Shown piece after piece: positions 9,053-17,337 of a stretch of 64,000 nt of DNA; position 1 is the stretch's first letter, and each line of letters starts with the position of its first letter. The notes beneath the pieces are model-generated. The model ran no database searches, had not been told where the DNA came from, and saw only the letters and a program-made list of their open reading frames with translations. Both the position numbers and the translations under genes were made by a program. Location: positions 93,585 to 157,584 of the forward strand of contig JAIQGL010000009.1 of the NCBI GenBank assembly GCA_020072585.1, read 5' to 3'. The DNA comes from Terriglobia bacterium. Its GTDB lineage: Bacteria > Acidobacteriota > Terriglobia > Terriglobales > Acidobacteriaceae.

Positions 9053-9132
9053 GCTTGCCGTGGATTTCTGTGCCAATACGGCGAGCTTGGATATACTTAA
9101 AAGTTTGATTGTCGTTTGATCTTCTTCCAGAG

Positions 9133-10383
9133 ATGGCGAGACAAAGGCAAAATATCGGCAGGGGCCGCAAGCGCCTGTTGGCTGTAGTGGTCCTTGTGGT
9201 GATCGCGGTGGTGCTTTTCACGGGCATCAACCGTCGTCGTGGCAGCACGCCTGTGCGGGCGGAAAAAGTAGTGCGCCAGGAGATTGCCAGCGTAATCTCC
9301 ACCAACGGCAAGATTGAGCCGGTCAACAGCTTTGAGGCGCATGCGCCCGCGCCCGCCTCGGTGAACAAAGTCCTTGTGGCTGAAGGCGACCGGGTAAAAG
9401 CCGGCCAGCTTCTGGTGCGCCTTGATGACGCCGAGGCACGCGCCCAGGCTGCGCGCGCCATGGCACAATTGCGGTCAGCGGAAGCCGCGCTGCATGCCAT
9501 CAAGGCCGGCGGGACGCAGGAAGAGCTGCTGACCGCCCGCTCTGATCTGACCAAGGCACAGGCAGAGCGCGACGATGCGCAACGCAACCTGCAAGCCGTA
9601 CAGAAGCTGCGCCAGAACGGGGCCGCGTCGCCCGCCGAGGTGGAAGCGGCGGAAAACCGCCAAAAGAGGGCGGAGGCTGACGTCCAGCTGCTGCAATCCA
9701 AGGTGAGCGGGCGGTTCTCTTCACCCGAAGTTGCCAAGGTGGAAGCGGCAGCGGCGGAAGCGCGCGCCGCCTACGCCGCGGCGCAAGAACTGCTGCATCA
9801 TTCCAACGTAACCGCGCCTTTTGCCGGAACGGTCTACCAGCTGCCGGTCAAGGCCGGTTCGTTTGTGAATGGCGGAGACTTGCTGGTGCAGGTAGCGAAC
9901 CTGGAAAAGGTCCGGGTGCGAGCATTCGTGGATGAACCGGAAATCGGCCGCCTGGCCAAGGGCCAGCAGGTTGAGATCCGCTGGGACGCCACTCCGGGAC
10001 GGACATGGGAAGGCACACTCACACGCATACCCACTTCAGTGACCATGGTGGGAACGCGCACCGTGGGTGAAATTACATCTGAGATCGACAACACAGACCG
10101 CAAGCTGCTGCCCAACGTGAATGTAAACGTAAGCATTATCTCGGCGCGGCATGACGGCGCTCTCACGGTTTCACGCGAGGCCGTGCACGATCTTGACGGC
10201 AAGCGCTATATCTACATCATTGCCGAGGACAAGGTGCAGGCGCAGGAGGTCCAGACAGGGCTTTCCAGCCTGACGCGCGTGGAAGTGGTAAGAGGAATTA
10301 CAGAAGGGACGCTGATCGCGCTGGGCGCCATCAACGCGCAGCCGTTGCGCAGCGGCATGGAAGTAAAGGTGGTTGAGCGTTGA
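9133..10383 (+). CDS. HlyD/MFP-type periplasmic adaptor subunit
   Basis: Membrane fusion protein that would link an inner-membrane pump to an outer-membrane channel. A basic N-terminus (RQRQ..RGRKR) and one membrane segment (residues 15-33) anchor it. A lipoyl-type half motif follows (VNKVLVAEGDRVKAGQLLVRLDDAE), then a long Ala-rich coiled coil (residues about 100-220). The second half motif (VTAPFAGTVYQLPVKAGSFV) and beta-barrel strands close the molecule. ATG at 9133 is used; a TTG at 9109 is also possible. Its stop overlaps the TTG start of the TPR gene, and a TolC-like gene follows, so the three form one operon. No ABC or RND pump gene is present in the operon. Confidence 0.9.
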   Translation: MARQRQNIGRGRKRLLAVVVLVVIAVVLFTGINRRRGSTPVRAEKVVRQEIASVISTNGKIEPVNSFEAHAPAPASVNKVLVAEGDRVKAGQLLVRLDDAEARAQAARAMAQLRSAEAALHAIKAGGTQEELLTARSDLTKAQAERDDAQRNLQAVQKLRQNGAASPAEVEAAENRQKRAEADVQLLQSKVSGRFSSPEVAKVEAAAAEARAAYAAAQELLHHSNVTAPFAGTVYQLPVKAGSFVNGGDLLVQVANLEKVRVRAFVDEPEIGRLAKGQQVEIRWDATPGRTWEGTLTRIPTSVTMVGTRTVGEITSEIDNTDRKLLPNVNVNVSIISARHDGALTVSREAVHDLDGKRYIYIIAEDKVQAQEVQTGLSSLTRVEVVRGITEGTLIALGAINAQPLRSGMEVKVVER

Positions 10384-11339
10384 GAATCCTGTACCGGGTA
10401 GCAGCCTTGTTATGTCTGGCGATTGGCGCTGTAGCCGGAGCAGACACCGATCCCGCAGTCCTGCTGAAAGCCGGCAAAGCCGACGAAGCGCTGCACACGC
10501 TGAATGCCACCATCGCCCGCGATCCCAAGGATGCGCGAGCGTACCATCTGCTTTCCCGCGTTTACTTCGGTCTTGAACAGTGGGACAACTCCATCCGCAT
10601 GGCGGAAAAAGCCGTTGCCATGGAACCGCAGAACAGCTCCTATCACCTCTGGCTGGCGCGCGCCATGGGACGAAAAGCGGAAGATGCCAACCCATTTACA
10701 GCTTTTGGCCTGGCACGCAAGGTAAAAACCGAATTCGAACGCGCCGTGGCGCTTAATGCTGATAATCTGCCGGCCCGCGCTGACCTGAGCGAGTTCTATC
10801 TGGAAGCTCCCGGCTTTCTGGGCGGCGATAAGAGCAAAGCGAAACAACAAGCGGACTACATTGCCAAGCACGATCCCGCCCTGGCCAGCTACATCTATGC
10901 GCGCGTGGAAGAAAAACAGGGCGGCAGGCAAGCGGAAGAACAATACAAGAAAGCAGTTGCCGAAAGCAGCAATCCGGCCCATTACTGGGTGGAGCTGGCA
11001 CACTTTTACCGGCGCACAGGAAGGCTCCAGGAGATGGAAGCAGCCATAAGCCAGGCGCTGGCCACAACGCATCCGGGTGAAGTGGCAGAATTTGACTCAG
11101 CCGCTCTGCTGCTGCACGCGGGCCGCAACTTTGCCGGCGCAACGCAGATGCTGCGCCATTACGTTGCCCAGGAAGACCTGTCCGAGGACGGGCCTGCGTT
11201 CCGGGCACGCTACCTTCTGGGAGTCCTGCTGGAAAAACAAGGCAAAAAGAAGGAAGCGGCGGCGGAGTTCCAGGCGGCCATGGACATGGCCTCAGAGTAC
11301 AAGCCGGCACGGGATGCACTGGCGCGCGTTTCCCGATAG
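10380..11339 (+). CDS. Secreted TPR protein
   Basis: A signal peptide (residues 1-20, LYRVAALLCLAIGAVAGA) is followed by tetratricopeptide repeats across the chain. Clear units include DPKDARAYHLLSRVYFGLEQ and NSSYHLWLARAMGRKAED, and the last unit is AFRARYLLGVLLEKQGKKKE. Such proteins act as periplasmic scaffolds. The TTG start at 10380 overlaps the adaptor stop by four bases (TTGA), which implies translational coupling. The position between adaptor and TolC-like channel suggests a part in the same envelope complex; this is inference, since no family is known to me with that exact job. Confidence 0.85.
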   Translation: MRILYRVAALLCLAIGAVAGADTDPAVLLKAGKADEALHTLNATIARDPKDARAYHLLSRVYFGLEQWDNSIRMAEKAVAMEPQNSSYHLWLARAMGRKAEDANPFTAFGLARKVKTEFERAVALNADNLPARADLSEFYLEAPGFLGGDKSKAKQQADYIAKHDPALASYIYARVEEKQGGRQAEEQYKKAVAESSNPAHYWVELAHFYRRTGRLQEMEAAISQALATTHPGEVAEFDSAALLLHAGRNFAGATQMLRHYVAQEDLSEDGPAFRARYLLGVLLEKQGKKKEAAAEFQAAMDMASEYKPARDALARVSR

Positions 11340-11387
11340 AATCACGTCTTTCCTACCAATCCATACAAAAAATCGTGCAGGTGAAAA

Positions 11388-12713
11388 ATGAAATTGCATG
11401 CCCGTGTCATTCTGGTTGCAGCCTGGATCCTGGCGCTTCCGGCAACTCTGCTCGCGCAAGACTCGTCGTCCGGCAAAGACAAGCCGCTCGCATTTCACGC
11501 TGCCATTGAACTGGCGATCAAGAACAGCGCGACCACCGGACTGGCCCAGGCTGACCTGCAGCGCGCACGGGCCACCGTCTCACAGACGCGCGATGTGTTT
11601 CTGCCGCAGGCGGTAGTCGGTTCAGGTCTTGGCGCGTCGTATGGGTTCCCGCTCAGCCTGGAAGGCGCTGCGCCCTCGGTCTTCAACGTCAATTTCCAGG
11701 GGGCGTTACTGAACACGGCACAGCGCAGCTTTATCAAAGCGGCAAAAAGTGACGTTGATGTCACAACAGCGCAGAATGCCGACCGTCGCAATGACGTGAT
11801 CATGGAGACGGCGCTGGATTACGTGCAGCTGGATCTGCTGGAGTCGTCACTTTCCATTCAGCGCGAGCAGCAACAAGGCGCGCAGAAATTCCAGGACATT
11901 GTGGCCCAACGCGTACAGGCAGGATTAGACAGCCAGGTGGATGCTACGCGGGCCAAGCTCGTGGGCGCCAGGACGCGGCTGGACATCGCACAGACACAGG
12001 CCGCTGCCGACCAGCTGCGCATGCGCCTCTCCCAGCTTACTGGGCTTCCCGCAGCGTCCATCCAGACGTCCACTGAATCCATTCCGGAGATGCCGGGCGT
12101 GGCCCAGGACCAGGACTTGCCGGGTGAAGCGCTCAAAAATAATCCCGCGGTGAAAGTGGCGGACGCAGCGGCCCAGGCAAAAGAATTCCGCGCGCAGGCG
12201 GAGCACAGGCAGTTATATCCGGTGGTGGATTTTGTGGGACAGTACGCCGTGCTGGCACGCTTTAACAACTACGACCAGTTCTTCCAGAAATTTCAGCGGC
12301 ACAATGTGACGGCCGGCGTGGCCATCCGATTTCCGTTTTTCAATCCTGTACAGCGGGCCGCCGCTGAAGCAGCGAAAGCAGATGCCGCCAAATCACGGAA
12401 AGAAGCGCAGACCGTGAAGGAGCAGGTAAGCACGGAAACGCTCAAGCTGCAACGGTCGGTGCAGCAGCTGGCCGCGGCACGCGAGGTAGCGCAACTAGAG
12501 CACCAACTGGCCCAGTCTGACATTGAGGCCACGCATGCAAAGATTGAAAGCGGGGCCGCCAGCGTGAAAGAAGAAGAAAACGCGCGTGTGGTTGAGCACC
12601 AGCGTTACACCGCATATCTGAATTCCAGCTTTGAGCTGGACCGTGCGCAGATCCAGCTCATGCGCCAGATAGGCCAACTGGAAGCATGGGCACTGGGGCC
12701 GGCACGGCGGTAA
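11388..12713 (+). CDS. TolC-family outer membrane efflux protein
   Basis: Outer-membrane channel of a tripartite export system, 441 residues. Residues 1-23 form a signal peptide ending in LLAQ. Two tandem OEP-type halves follow. The first starts at FHAAIELAIKNSATTGLAQADLQRA; the second contains PGEALKNNPAVKVADAAAQAKE and a central VDFVGQYAVLARFN strand pair. Long Ala/Gln-rich coiled-coil segments make up the periplasmic tunnel. A GCAGGTG ribosome binding site precedes the ATG. It is the last gene of the adaptor-TPR-TolC operon. The missing pump must be encoded elsewhere or replaced by another partner. Confidence 0.9.
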   Translation: MKLHARVILVAAWILALPATLLAQDSSSGKDKPLAFHAAIELAIKNSATTGLAQADLQRARATVSQTRDVFLPQAVVGSGLGASYGFPLSLEGAAPSVFNVNFQGALLNTAQRSFIKAAKSDVDVTTAQNADRRNDVIMETALDYVQLDLLESSLSIQREQQQGAQKFQDIVAQRVQAGLDSQVDATRAKLVGARTRLDIAQTQAAADQLRMRLSQLTGLPAASIQTSTESIPEMPGVAQDQDLPGEALKNNPAVKVADAAAQAKEFRAQAEHRQLYPVVDFVGQYAVLARFNNYDQFFQKFQRHNVTAGVAIRFPFFNPVQRAAAEAAKADAAKSRKEAQTVKEQVSTETLKLQRSVQQLAAAREVAQLEHQLAQSDIEATHAKIESGAASVKEEENARVVEHQRYTAYLNSSFELDRAQIQLMRQIGQLEAWALGPARR

Positions 12714-12763
12714 AAGCGGTGCGGCCCGTTGCATTGTCTGCTGCCGTGTCTTCTGTTGCCCAG

Positions 12764-12982
12764 CTAGGGCGCCATTATTCCCGTGTGGCGCAGAGCAAGC
12801 CAAGCCAGGACGGAACCAACAAACATTACTGCCAGTGTGAGCGCGATGGCTCCTGCAATAAATACGGGAAGAAGCGGATGCGGGTCCACGAGCTCTTTTT
12901 CCGGCACTTGAGGTTCCGGCGTAACGGTAACCAGCTCAAGCTTTTTGGGTTGTTCAATTCTTTCCAATACAGCGCTGCTCAT
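12764..12982 (-). CDS. Small single-span membrane protein (72 aa)
   Basis: An excellent ribosome binding site (GGAGG, six bases before ATG) supports this short gene. Residues 1-33 are hydrophilic with a Pro/Glu-rich stretch. Residues 38-63 form one membrane segment (LLPVFIAGAIALTLAVMFVG). The tail is RHTGIMAP. The layout resembles small accessory subunits of membrane complexes, but no family is recognised. A perfect TGTGA-N6-TCACA palindrome lies 47 bases upstream of the start, which suggests control by a CRP/FNR-family regulator. It converges with the TolC-like gene. Function unknown. Confidence 0.75.
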   Translation of the reverse strand: MSSAVLERIEQPKKLELVTVTPEPQVPEKELVDPHPLLPVFIAGAIALTLAVMFVGSVLAWLALRHTGIMAP

Positions 12983-13028
12983 GGTGCCTCCAATGAGGCA
13001 AATCTAGCGTGAGCATGGGCAGGCGCGC

Positions 13029-13044
13029 TGTGACGGCAGTCACA
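13029..13044. promoter_or_regulatory. CRP/FNR-family operator-like palindrome
   Basis: The sequence is TGTGACGGCAGTCACA, which matches the CRP half-sites TGTGA and TCACA with the canonical six-base spacer. It lies 47 bases upstream of the start of the small membrane protein at 12982, where an activator would bind. A second, weaker inverted pair (GTCACAC/GTGTGAC) overlaps it to 13057. No CRP-family gene is in the window, so the regulator is unknown. Confidence 0.55.
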
Positions 13045-13064
13045 CATTGGGTGTGACGTGGAGC

Positions 13065-13553
13065 TTATCTTTTAGCGGGTGGTTTTAGCGCGACGGTTTT
13101 GCCAGCCAGAGACGCACCGCCTTCAAGCACCAGAAAACGGACGCGCCCGCTGGCAATGGAGCGGCCCGCAGCGTCAGTCACCGTGGCTTCCCAGACCTGG
13201 GTGCGGCGGCCGCGCATGAGCGGTCGCGCGGTGGCACGCAGCTTCCCTTCCCGCACCGCGTTTAGAAATGAAGTGTGGTTCTCCAGGCCAACCACGGACT
13301 GGCCTCGCGCCATGGCCGCCAGCGCCGCACCGAGTGAGGTAATGGCTTCAATCAATCCGGCATGTACGCCACCGTGCACGATGCCATACGGCTGATGATG
13401 GTGAGCGCCGATCTCCATTTCAGCAATGACCTCATCGGCCGTGGCGTGAATGAAATGAATACCCATGGCGGCATCCCAGCCGCTGTTTGCAGAGTTAAGT
13501 GCCGCGGCAAAGTTGCCGTCAGGCGTGGCTGTCAAGCCAGGTCGATTGGTCAT
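13065..13553 (-). CDS. PaaI/YdiI-type hotdog thioesterase
   Basis: Predicted acyl-CoA thioesterase of the 4HBT hotdog-fold superfamily, 162 residues, cytoplasmic. The core motif is PYGIVHGGVHAGLIEAITSLGA: HGG in the loop and a Glu on the long helix, as in YdiI/ComA2-type aryl-CoA thioesterases (PaaI proper has Asp there). SFLNAVREGKLRATARPLMRGRRTQVWEA supplies the outer strands. Candidate substrates are aromatic or DHNA-type CoA esters, but nothing nearby confirms one. The C-terminal tail is Ala/Lys-rich. It lies 82 bases upstream, on the same strand, of the small membrane protein gene. Confidence 0.85.
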   Translation of the reverse strand: MTNRPGLTATPDGNFAAALNSANSGWDAAMGIHFIHATADEVIAEMEIGAHHHQPYGIVHGGVHAGLIEAITSLGAALAAMARGQSVVGLENHTSFLNAVREGKLRATARPLMRGRRTQVWEATVTDAAGRSIASGRVRFLVLEGGASLAGKTVALKPPAKR

Positions 13554-13606
13554 AAGTAAAGTATTTTAGCGCGGGCCTCCGCAGCGGCCATGAGCATACA
13601 GCCTTT

Positions 13607-13659
13607 GGTAATGGTACAGTTTGACTTTTTGGGTAACTCAAGGTTCCTCACCCCTACTC
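13607..13659. repeat. Left-end copy of R2 repeat
   Basis: GGTAATGGTACAGTTTGAC at the start differs by one base from the left end of the intact R2 element (8923). TTTTGGGTAA, CAAGGT and CCTCACCCCTACT follow in the same order. The right half and the right inverted repeat are not found, so this is a truncated copy. The 285-bp gap 13554-13838 holds no other supported feature. Confidence 0.7.
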
Positions 13660-13838
13660 CCACCCCAAACGCGCAACAGCGGCGCGATTTGGGGACCCCG
13701 GACTCGCACGCTGATACCGCCCCATCGCGCCGGCGGAGGTCTGATTCCGGCAAGCTTGCGCCGCTCAATGCATGAAACTGCGATGGCGGCGAGCTCCCAA
13801 GCGGAGCATTCCCGCCGCAATTCATTCGAGCTTCTTCT

Positions 13839-14387
13839 TTAGGATTTCTTCTTTCCAGCCTTGCTGCGCACTCTTTTGTACTTCAACGATACAAGGCCTT
13901 TAGAGAAGCTTTTGTTCTCGATCAGAGCGAAGTTCCGCTGAGGGAAGCCGCCGGGGAATAGCGGGATGCCCGCACCAAGCAAAACCGGGACTATGCCGAG
14001 ATGGATTTCATCGACCAGATCAGCTTTCAGGAAGTCGCGGCCGAGTTCGCCGCCGCCCATCAGCCAGATGTTCTTACCTTTTTGCTTGCGCAAGCGATCC
14101 ATGAGTGCTTTTGGATTCCCCTTCACAAACGTCATGCCATCGCGCTCACCCGGCGGCAAGGTGCGGGAAAAAACATAGTTCCTGATTTTTGCGCCCATGC
14201 CACCCTCGCCCATGGCTTTGGTTATGTCATAAGTCTTCCGGCCCATGATGGCGGTATCCAGGGAGGAGTGAAAGGCGGCAAAGTCCGCCATGAAATCGCC
14301 GGGCATAAAAAGGAAGTCGAATGAACCATCAGGACGGGCAATGTAGCCGTCAAGACTGATGCCGAGAGCCATGATGACTTTGCGCAT
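13839..14387 (-). CDS. RibD C-terminal/DHFR-like reductase family protein
   Basis: Small cytoplasmic NADPH-dependent reductase fold, 182 residues, of the YyaP/YwjB type. It opens with RKVIMALGISLDGYIARPDG, the family hallmark, and carries AIMGRKTYD, the GGGELGRDFL glycine motif that binds cofactor phosphates, and LVDEIHLGIVPVLLGAGIPLF. The C-terminus is Lys-rich (SKAGKKKS). Members are often annotated as dihydrofolate reductases, but they lack the folate-specific residues and their substrates are mostly unknown. It is a single gene on the minus strand, 45 bases downstream of the HIT-like gene. Confidence 0.88.
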   Translation of the reverse strand: MRKVIMALGISLDGYIARPDGSFDFLFMPGDFMADFAAFHSSLDTAIMGRKTYDITKAMGEGGMGAKIRNYVFSRTLPPGERDGMTFVKGNPKALMDRLRKQKGKNIWLMGGGELGRDFLKADLVDEIHLGIVPVLLGAGIPLFPGGFPQRNFALIENKSFSKGLVSLKYKRVRSKAGKKKS

Positions 14388-14432
14388 GGAGAGAGATTGT
14401 AGCCAAAGATCGCAAGCGGCGCACTAGGCTGG

Positions 14433-15062
14433 CTATTCCAGGTAGCAAACGCCAAAGGACTGATCGCCGCACTCCAGACAGCGACCCTGCAACTGGCTGG
14501 CTGCAATGACCATGGGATATCCGCAACCGTTGCATGGCTCCCAGAGTGAAATGTCCTCCGCGGCAAAGCCATAGCGCGAGCGCAGGATCTGTTCGAGCTC
14601 TGACACGATCTTCCGGCACTCTTCGGCGGTCAGGCGCTCGTGCTGTGCCGCCCAGGTTTTACGATCAGCGAAATCAGGAAACTTTGGCGCCTCACCCCAG
14701 CGCACTGAGGCATCCGTGGCATTACGGCTGCGGCCAAGCAGGTGCATATGGACACGCCGGTGCACAGGGGCAGTCTTTGGTCCACGCGGCTCAGCTTCAA
14801 AATTCAGCGCCCAGTTCCCGGCCTCCCAATAGTTGAGACAGCCGCTTTCAAGCTGGGGCAGCGCCTTGAGCATTGCCTGGCCCGCGGCGGCCACCAGAAA
14901 CGACCACTGCGTCAGCTCTGCCGGAGTGAGTTCGGCACGCTCCCAGACCTCACGCGGAGGGTTCACCAGCAGGTTCCCTCCGTTTTCGCGGCCCACCAGC
15001 ACCGATCCCTTGTCAGGCAGCGCCAGATGTCCTCCGCGGCAGGTAAACAGTACTCGGGCCAA
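14433..15062 (-). CDS. HIT-like protein with C-terminal zinc ribbon
   Basis: The central part looks like the HIT / galactose-1-phosphate uridylyltransferase fold. GGNLLVNPPREVWERAELTP is followed by LNYWEAGNWALN, then HRRVHMHLLGRS, whose His101, His105 and His107 would form the histidine triad. Such enzymes hydrolyse or transfer nucleotides. The last 45 residues add two CxxC pairs (Cys167/Cys170 and Cys185/Cys188), a probable zinc ribbon. The order is unusual, as most HIT proteins end soon after the triad. The start is ATG at 15062. The assignment rests on motif shape only; substrate unknown. Confidence 0.6.
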   Translation of the reverse strand: MARVLFTCRGGHLALPDKGSVLVGRENGGNLLVNPPREVWERAELTPAELTQWSFLVAAAGQAMLKALPQLESGCLNYWEAGNWALNFEAEPRGPKTAPVHRRVHMHLLGRSRNATDASVRWGEAPKFPDFADRKTWAAQHERLTAEECRKIVSELEQILRSRYGFAAEDISLWEPCNGCGYPMVIAASQLQGRCLECGDQSFGVCYLE

Positions 15063-15214
15063 GTGAGTGCTCCTGCATTAGTGTCTGTCATACAGCCAAC
15101 GGCATGCAAACAATTGCCACCTGCAAAGTACAAGCAGCAGCTCTGTTATCTGAGTGGAGTGACTGCAACTCGCAGTTGTATGGCGGCATCTTTTTCAGAG
15201 AGGAAGGCTACCAT

Positions 15215-15829
15215 ATGAAACGCACCATGCTATTTACTGCTCTGCTTGCGCTCCTGACTGCGGCCGGGAGCAATGCAAAAGCCCAGACGACACTGCCCTC
15301 AGGCACCGAGATCAAGGTTAGAACAGACACATCCATTCCGGCCAAACCAGCGGCCAACGCAAAGTACACCGCCACCGTAAGCAAAGACGTGAAGGGCGGT
15401 TCCGGCGCCATTCTTATTCCCCGCGGATCGCGCGCGCGCCTGGTGGCCATTCCGTCTGAAGACGGCAAGGACACAACTCTGGATCTGCGCTCCGTCACCA
15501 TTAACAACAAATCCTATCTGCTGGAGGCGGCAGGACAATCCAGCGGCGGCGCACCCGGCGGACTCGGCGCGAACAAGCGCACAGGAATGTACGTGGGCGG
15601 CGGCGCAGCGATAGGCGCAGTGCTGGGCGCATTGCTTGGCGGCGGTAAGGGAGCGGCCATCGGCGCGCTGGTTGGCGGCGCGGGCGGCGCGGGCGCACAG
15701 GTCTATACCGGCAGGAAGAAAGACCTTCCGGCCGAGACAGAGCTTAGCTATAAGCTTGCCCAGGAAGTGACGATGACGCCGATCGCGAGACGTGCTCCAG
15801 CGGGGGTGGCGAATCCGAGACAGAAATAA
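15215..15829 (+). CDS. Secreted glycine-zipper protein
   Basis: Exported protein of 204 residues. The ATG at 15215 has a GAGGAAGG ribosome binding site and begins a signal peptide (MKRTMLFTALLALLTAAGSN). A beta-rich domain follows (LPSGTEIKVRTDTSIPAK through SVTINNKSYLLEAAGQ). A glycine-zipper hairpin then carries GGGAAIGAVLGALLGGGKGA and AIGALVGGAGGAGA, which could insert into or pack against a membrane. The same two-domain order, with closely similar sequence, ends the BON lipoprotein at 35596-36627, so the two are paralogues. A strong terminator follows. Envelope role inferred; exact function unknown. Confidence 0.85.
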   Translation: MKRTMLFTALLALLTAAGSNAKAQTTLPSGTEIKVRTDTSIPAKPAANAKYTATVSKDVKGGSGAILIPRGSRARLVAIPSEDGKDTTLDLRSVTINNKSYLLEAAGQSSGGAPGGLGANKRTGMYVGGGAAIGAVLGALLGGGKGAAIGALVGGAGGAGAQVYTGRKKDLPAETELSYKLAQEVTMTPIARRAPAGVANPRQK

Positions 15830-15853
15830 AGCGGCGATAACAATCTGATCTGG

Positions 15854-15890
15854 TCCCGGCCCGCTAATGAGAGCGGCCGGGATTTCTTTA
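15854..15890 (+). terminator. Rho-independent terminator after glycine-zipper gene
   Basis: TCCCGGCC at 15854-15861 pairs with GGCCGGGA at 15875-15882. TTTCTTT follows directly. Confidence 0.85.
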
Positions 15891-16028
15891 CCAACGTTGA
15901 CCTCGCCGGAGTTACTTAAGGTCGGCAAGATCTGTTCGGGCCATCGCGCTCTTGCCCCAAGTGAAGCTATACTCTTTGCCATATTTCTCCCCCGTAGTTC
16001 ACATCACAGCAAGATCTTTGGAGGCGAC

Positions 16029-17267
16029 ATGAAAGCCCGTGTGGCACATGCCCGCGCGATCTGGCTCGTTGCATTCATTCTGGCGGCAGCTACTGCGTTG
16101 GCTGCACAAACACAGGCCTTTGATATCGTTTCCTACCAGCCGCTTGCGGGATGGACCCCGGAGCAGAGCGGGGACCATATCGCCTTCACCGCGATTGACA
16201 ACGCGGCGCGGACCTTCGTGATGCTGGCGGTATACAGCAGCGCGCCAGCCGCAGGCGACGCGGAAAAAGACTTTGCCTCTGAATGGAAAGAAGTGGTGCA
16301 GAAAAGTTTTTCTGCCGGAGCTGCCCCGCAATCCACGGCGGGCCGCACGCGCGGCGGGTTGCATTACAGAGAAGGCGGGGCGCAAGCCAAGCAGCAGAAC
16401 GGCCAATCGGCATACATCCGGTTGCTGGCTTTCTCGGAGGGCAAGCGCCGGTTCTCAGTGATGCTCATCGCAACGAATCAAAACGCCCTGGAAAAACAGC
16501 AGGCAGCCACCCAGTCTTTCCTGGACAACCTGAAGCTTGCGGCGCCAGGCACGGCTTCGGCCCCGTCGCCTGCTTCAGCCAGCGCTGCAAGCAGCGGCCC
16601 GGGCACCGCGCCGCGCTCCGGCAAAGGTATCACTGGAGTCTGGATGGGATTCAAGACCTATACCGGCGACTATGAGCCGCATCCCCGCTGGTACACATTC
16701 TATGAAGACGGCCAGATCTTCGAGGACATTCCGCGCTCAGGTTTTGCCGGATTTAGCCGAGAGGAGAGCAAAGCAGATCCACATCAGCACGACTACTGGG
16801 GGACGTACAACTTTTCGAATGGCTCCGGCGCCATCAACAAGCCAGGAGTCCGCTATCCTGAGACGCTGCTGAGCGAGGGCGCGGGCAAACTCAAGATTGA
16901 CAGCGCCCACTTTTATCTCTGCCACCCCATGGACGGCCTTCGCCTGCAAGGCGCGTGGAGCAGCATGGCCAATCCCAACGATCCCGATCTGGACCGCTGG
17001 CCGGCAGGGCAGCGGCCGATATTCCGTTTCACCAGCGATGGTAAGTTCGCCGACGAGGGCGTGTTCGCGACGTTCCTCAAGTCAGGCGACCCGCGACAAG
17101 ATGCGGCCGGCACAGGAACTTATGAGATTCGCGATTACACGCTGGTCCTGCACTTCTCTGACGGCCGTATGAAGCAGTTGGCCATCACGGGGATGTTGGG
17201 CGGCGATCCGGCCACGTCCAATGACATGTTGTTCATCGCGCGCAGCGTGTTCCGCAAGAGAAAATAA
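16029..17267 (+). CDS. Secreted protein of unknown function (412 aa)
   Basis: The frame is open from 15867, but the signal peptide (ARAIWLVAFILAAATALAAQ) and a GGAGGCGAC ribosome binding site place the start at ATG 16029. The N-terminal domain (residues about 28-170) looks like a PsbP/DUF1795-like fold: GWTPEQSGDHIAFTAIDN, then SEGKRRFSVMLIATNQNA and a QSFLDNLKL helix. An Ala/Ser/Pro linker (residues 175-200) leads to a C-terminal domain with GITGVWMGF, YTFYEDGQIFEDIPRSGF and GTYEIRDYTLVLHFSDG, reminiscent of lipocalin-like stress proteins. It is exported; function unknown. Confidence 0.8.
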   Translation: MKARVAHARAIWLVAFILAAATALAAQTQAFDIVSYQPLAGWTPEQSGDHIAFTAIDNAARTFVMLAVYSSAPAAGDAEKDFASEWKEVVQKSFSAGAAPQSTAGRTRGGLHYREGGAQAKQQNGQSAYIRLLAFSEGKRRFSVMLIATNQNALEKQQAATQSFLDNLKLAAPGTASAPSPASASAASSGPGTAPRSGKGITGVWMGFKTYTGDYEPHPRWYTFYEDGQIFEDIPRSGFAGFSREESKADPHQHDYWGTYNFSNGSGAINKPGVRYPETLLSEGAGKLKIDSAHFYLCHPMDGLRLQGAWSSMANPNDPDLDRWPAGQRPIFRFTSDGKFADEGVFATFLKSGDPRQDAAGTGTYEIRDYTLVLHFSDGRMKQLAITGMLGGDPATSNDMLFIARSVFRKRK

Positions 17268-17337
17268 ATAAATGACGCCCGATTGATTTCCCGATTGATT
17301 ACAGGGGCGTAACGGAAGCGGCGCGTAAGATGGAGGA

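Noticed and set aside
8798..9076. N-terminal extension of queF
   Set aside because: It runs through the MITE-like repeat and shows no QueF homology; type I enzymes start near the chosen ATG.
14001..14324. 107-codon plus-strand frame
   Set aside because: Antisense shadow of the RibD-like reductase, His-rich with no motif.
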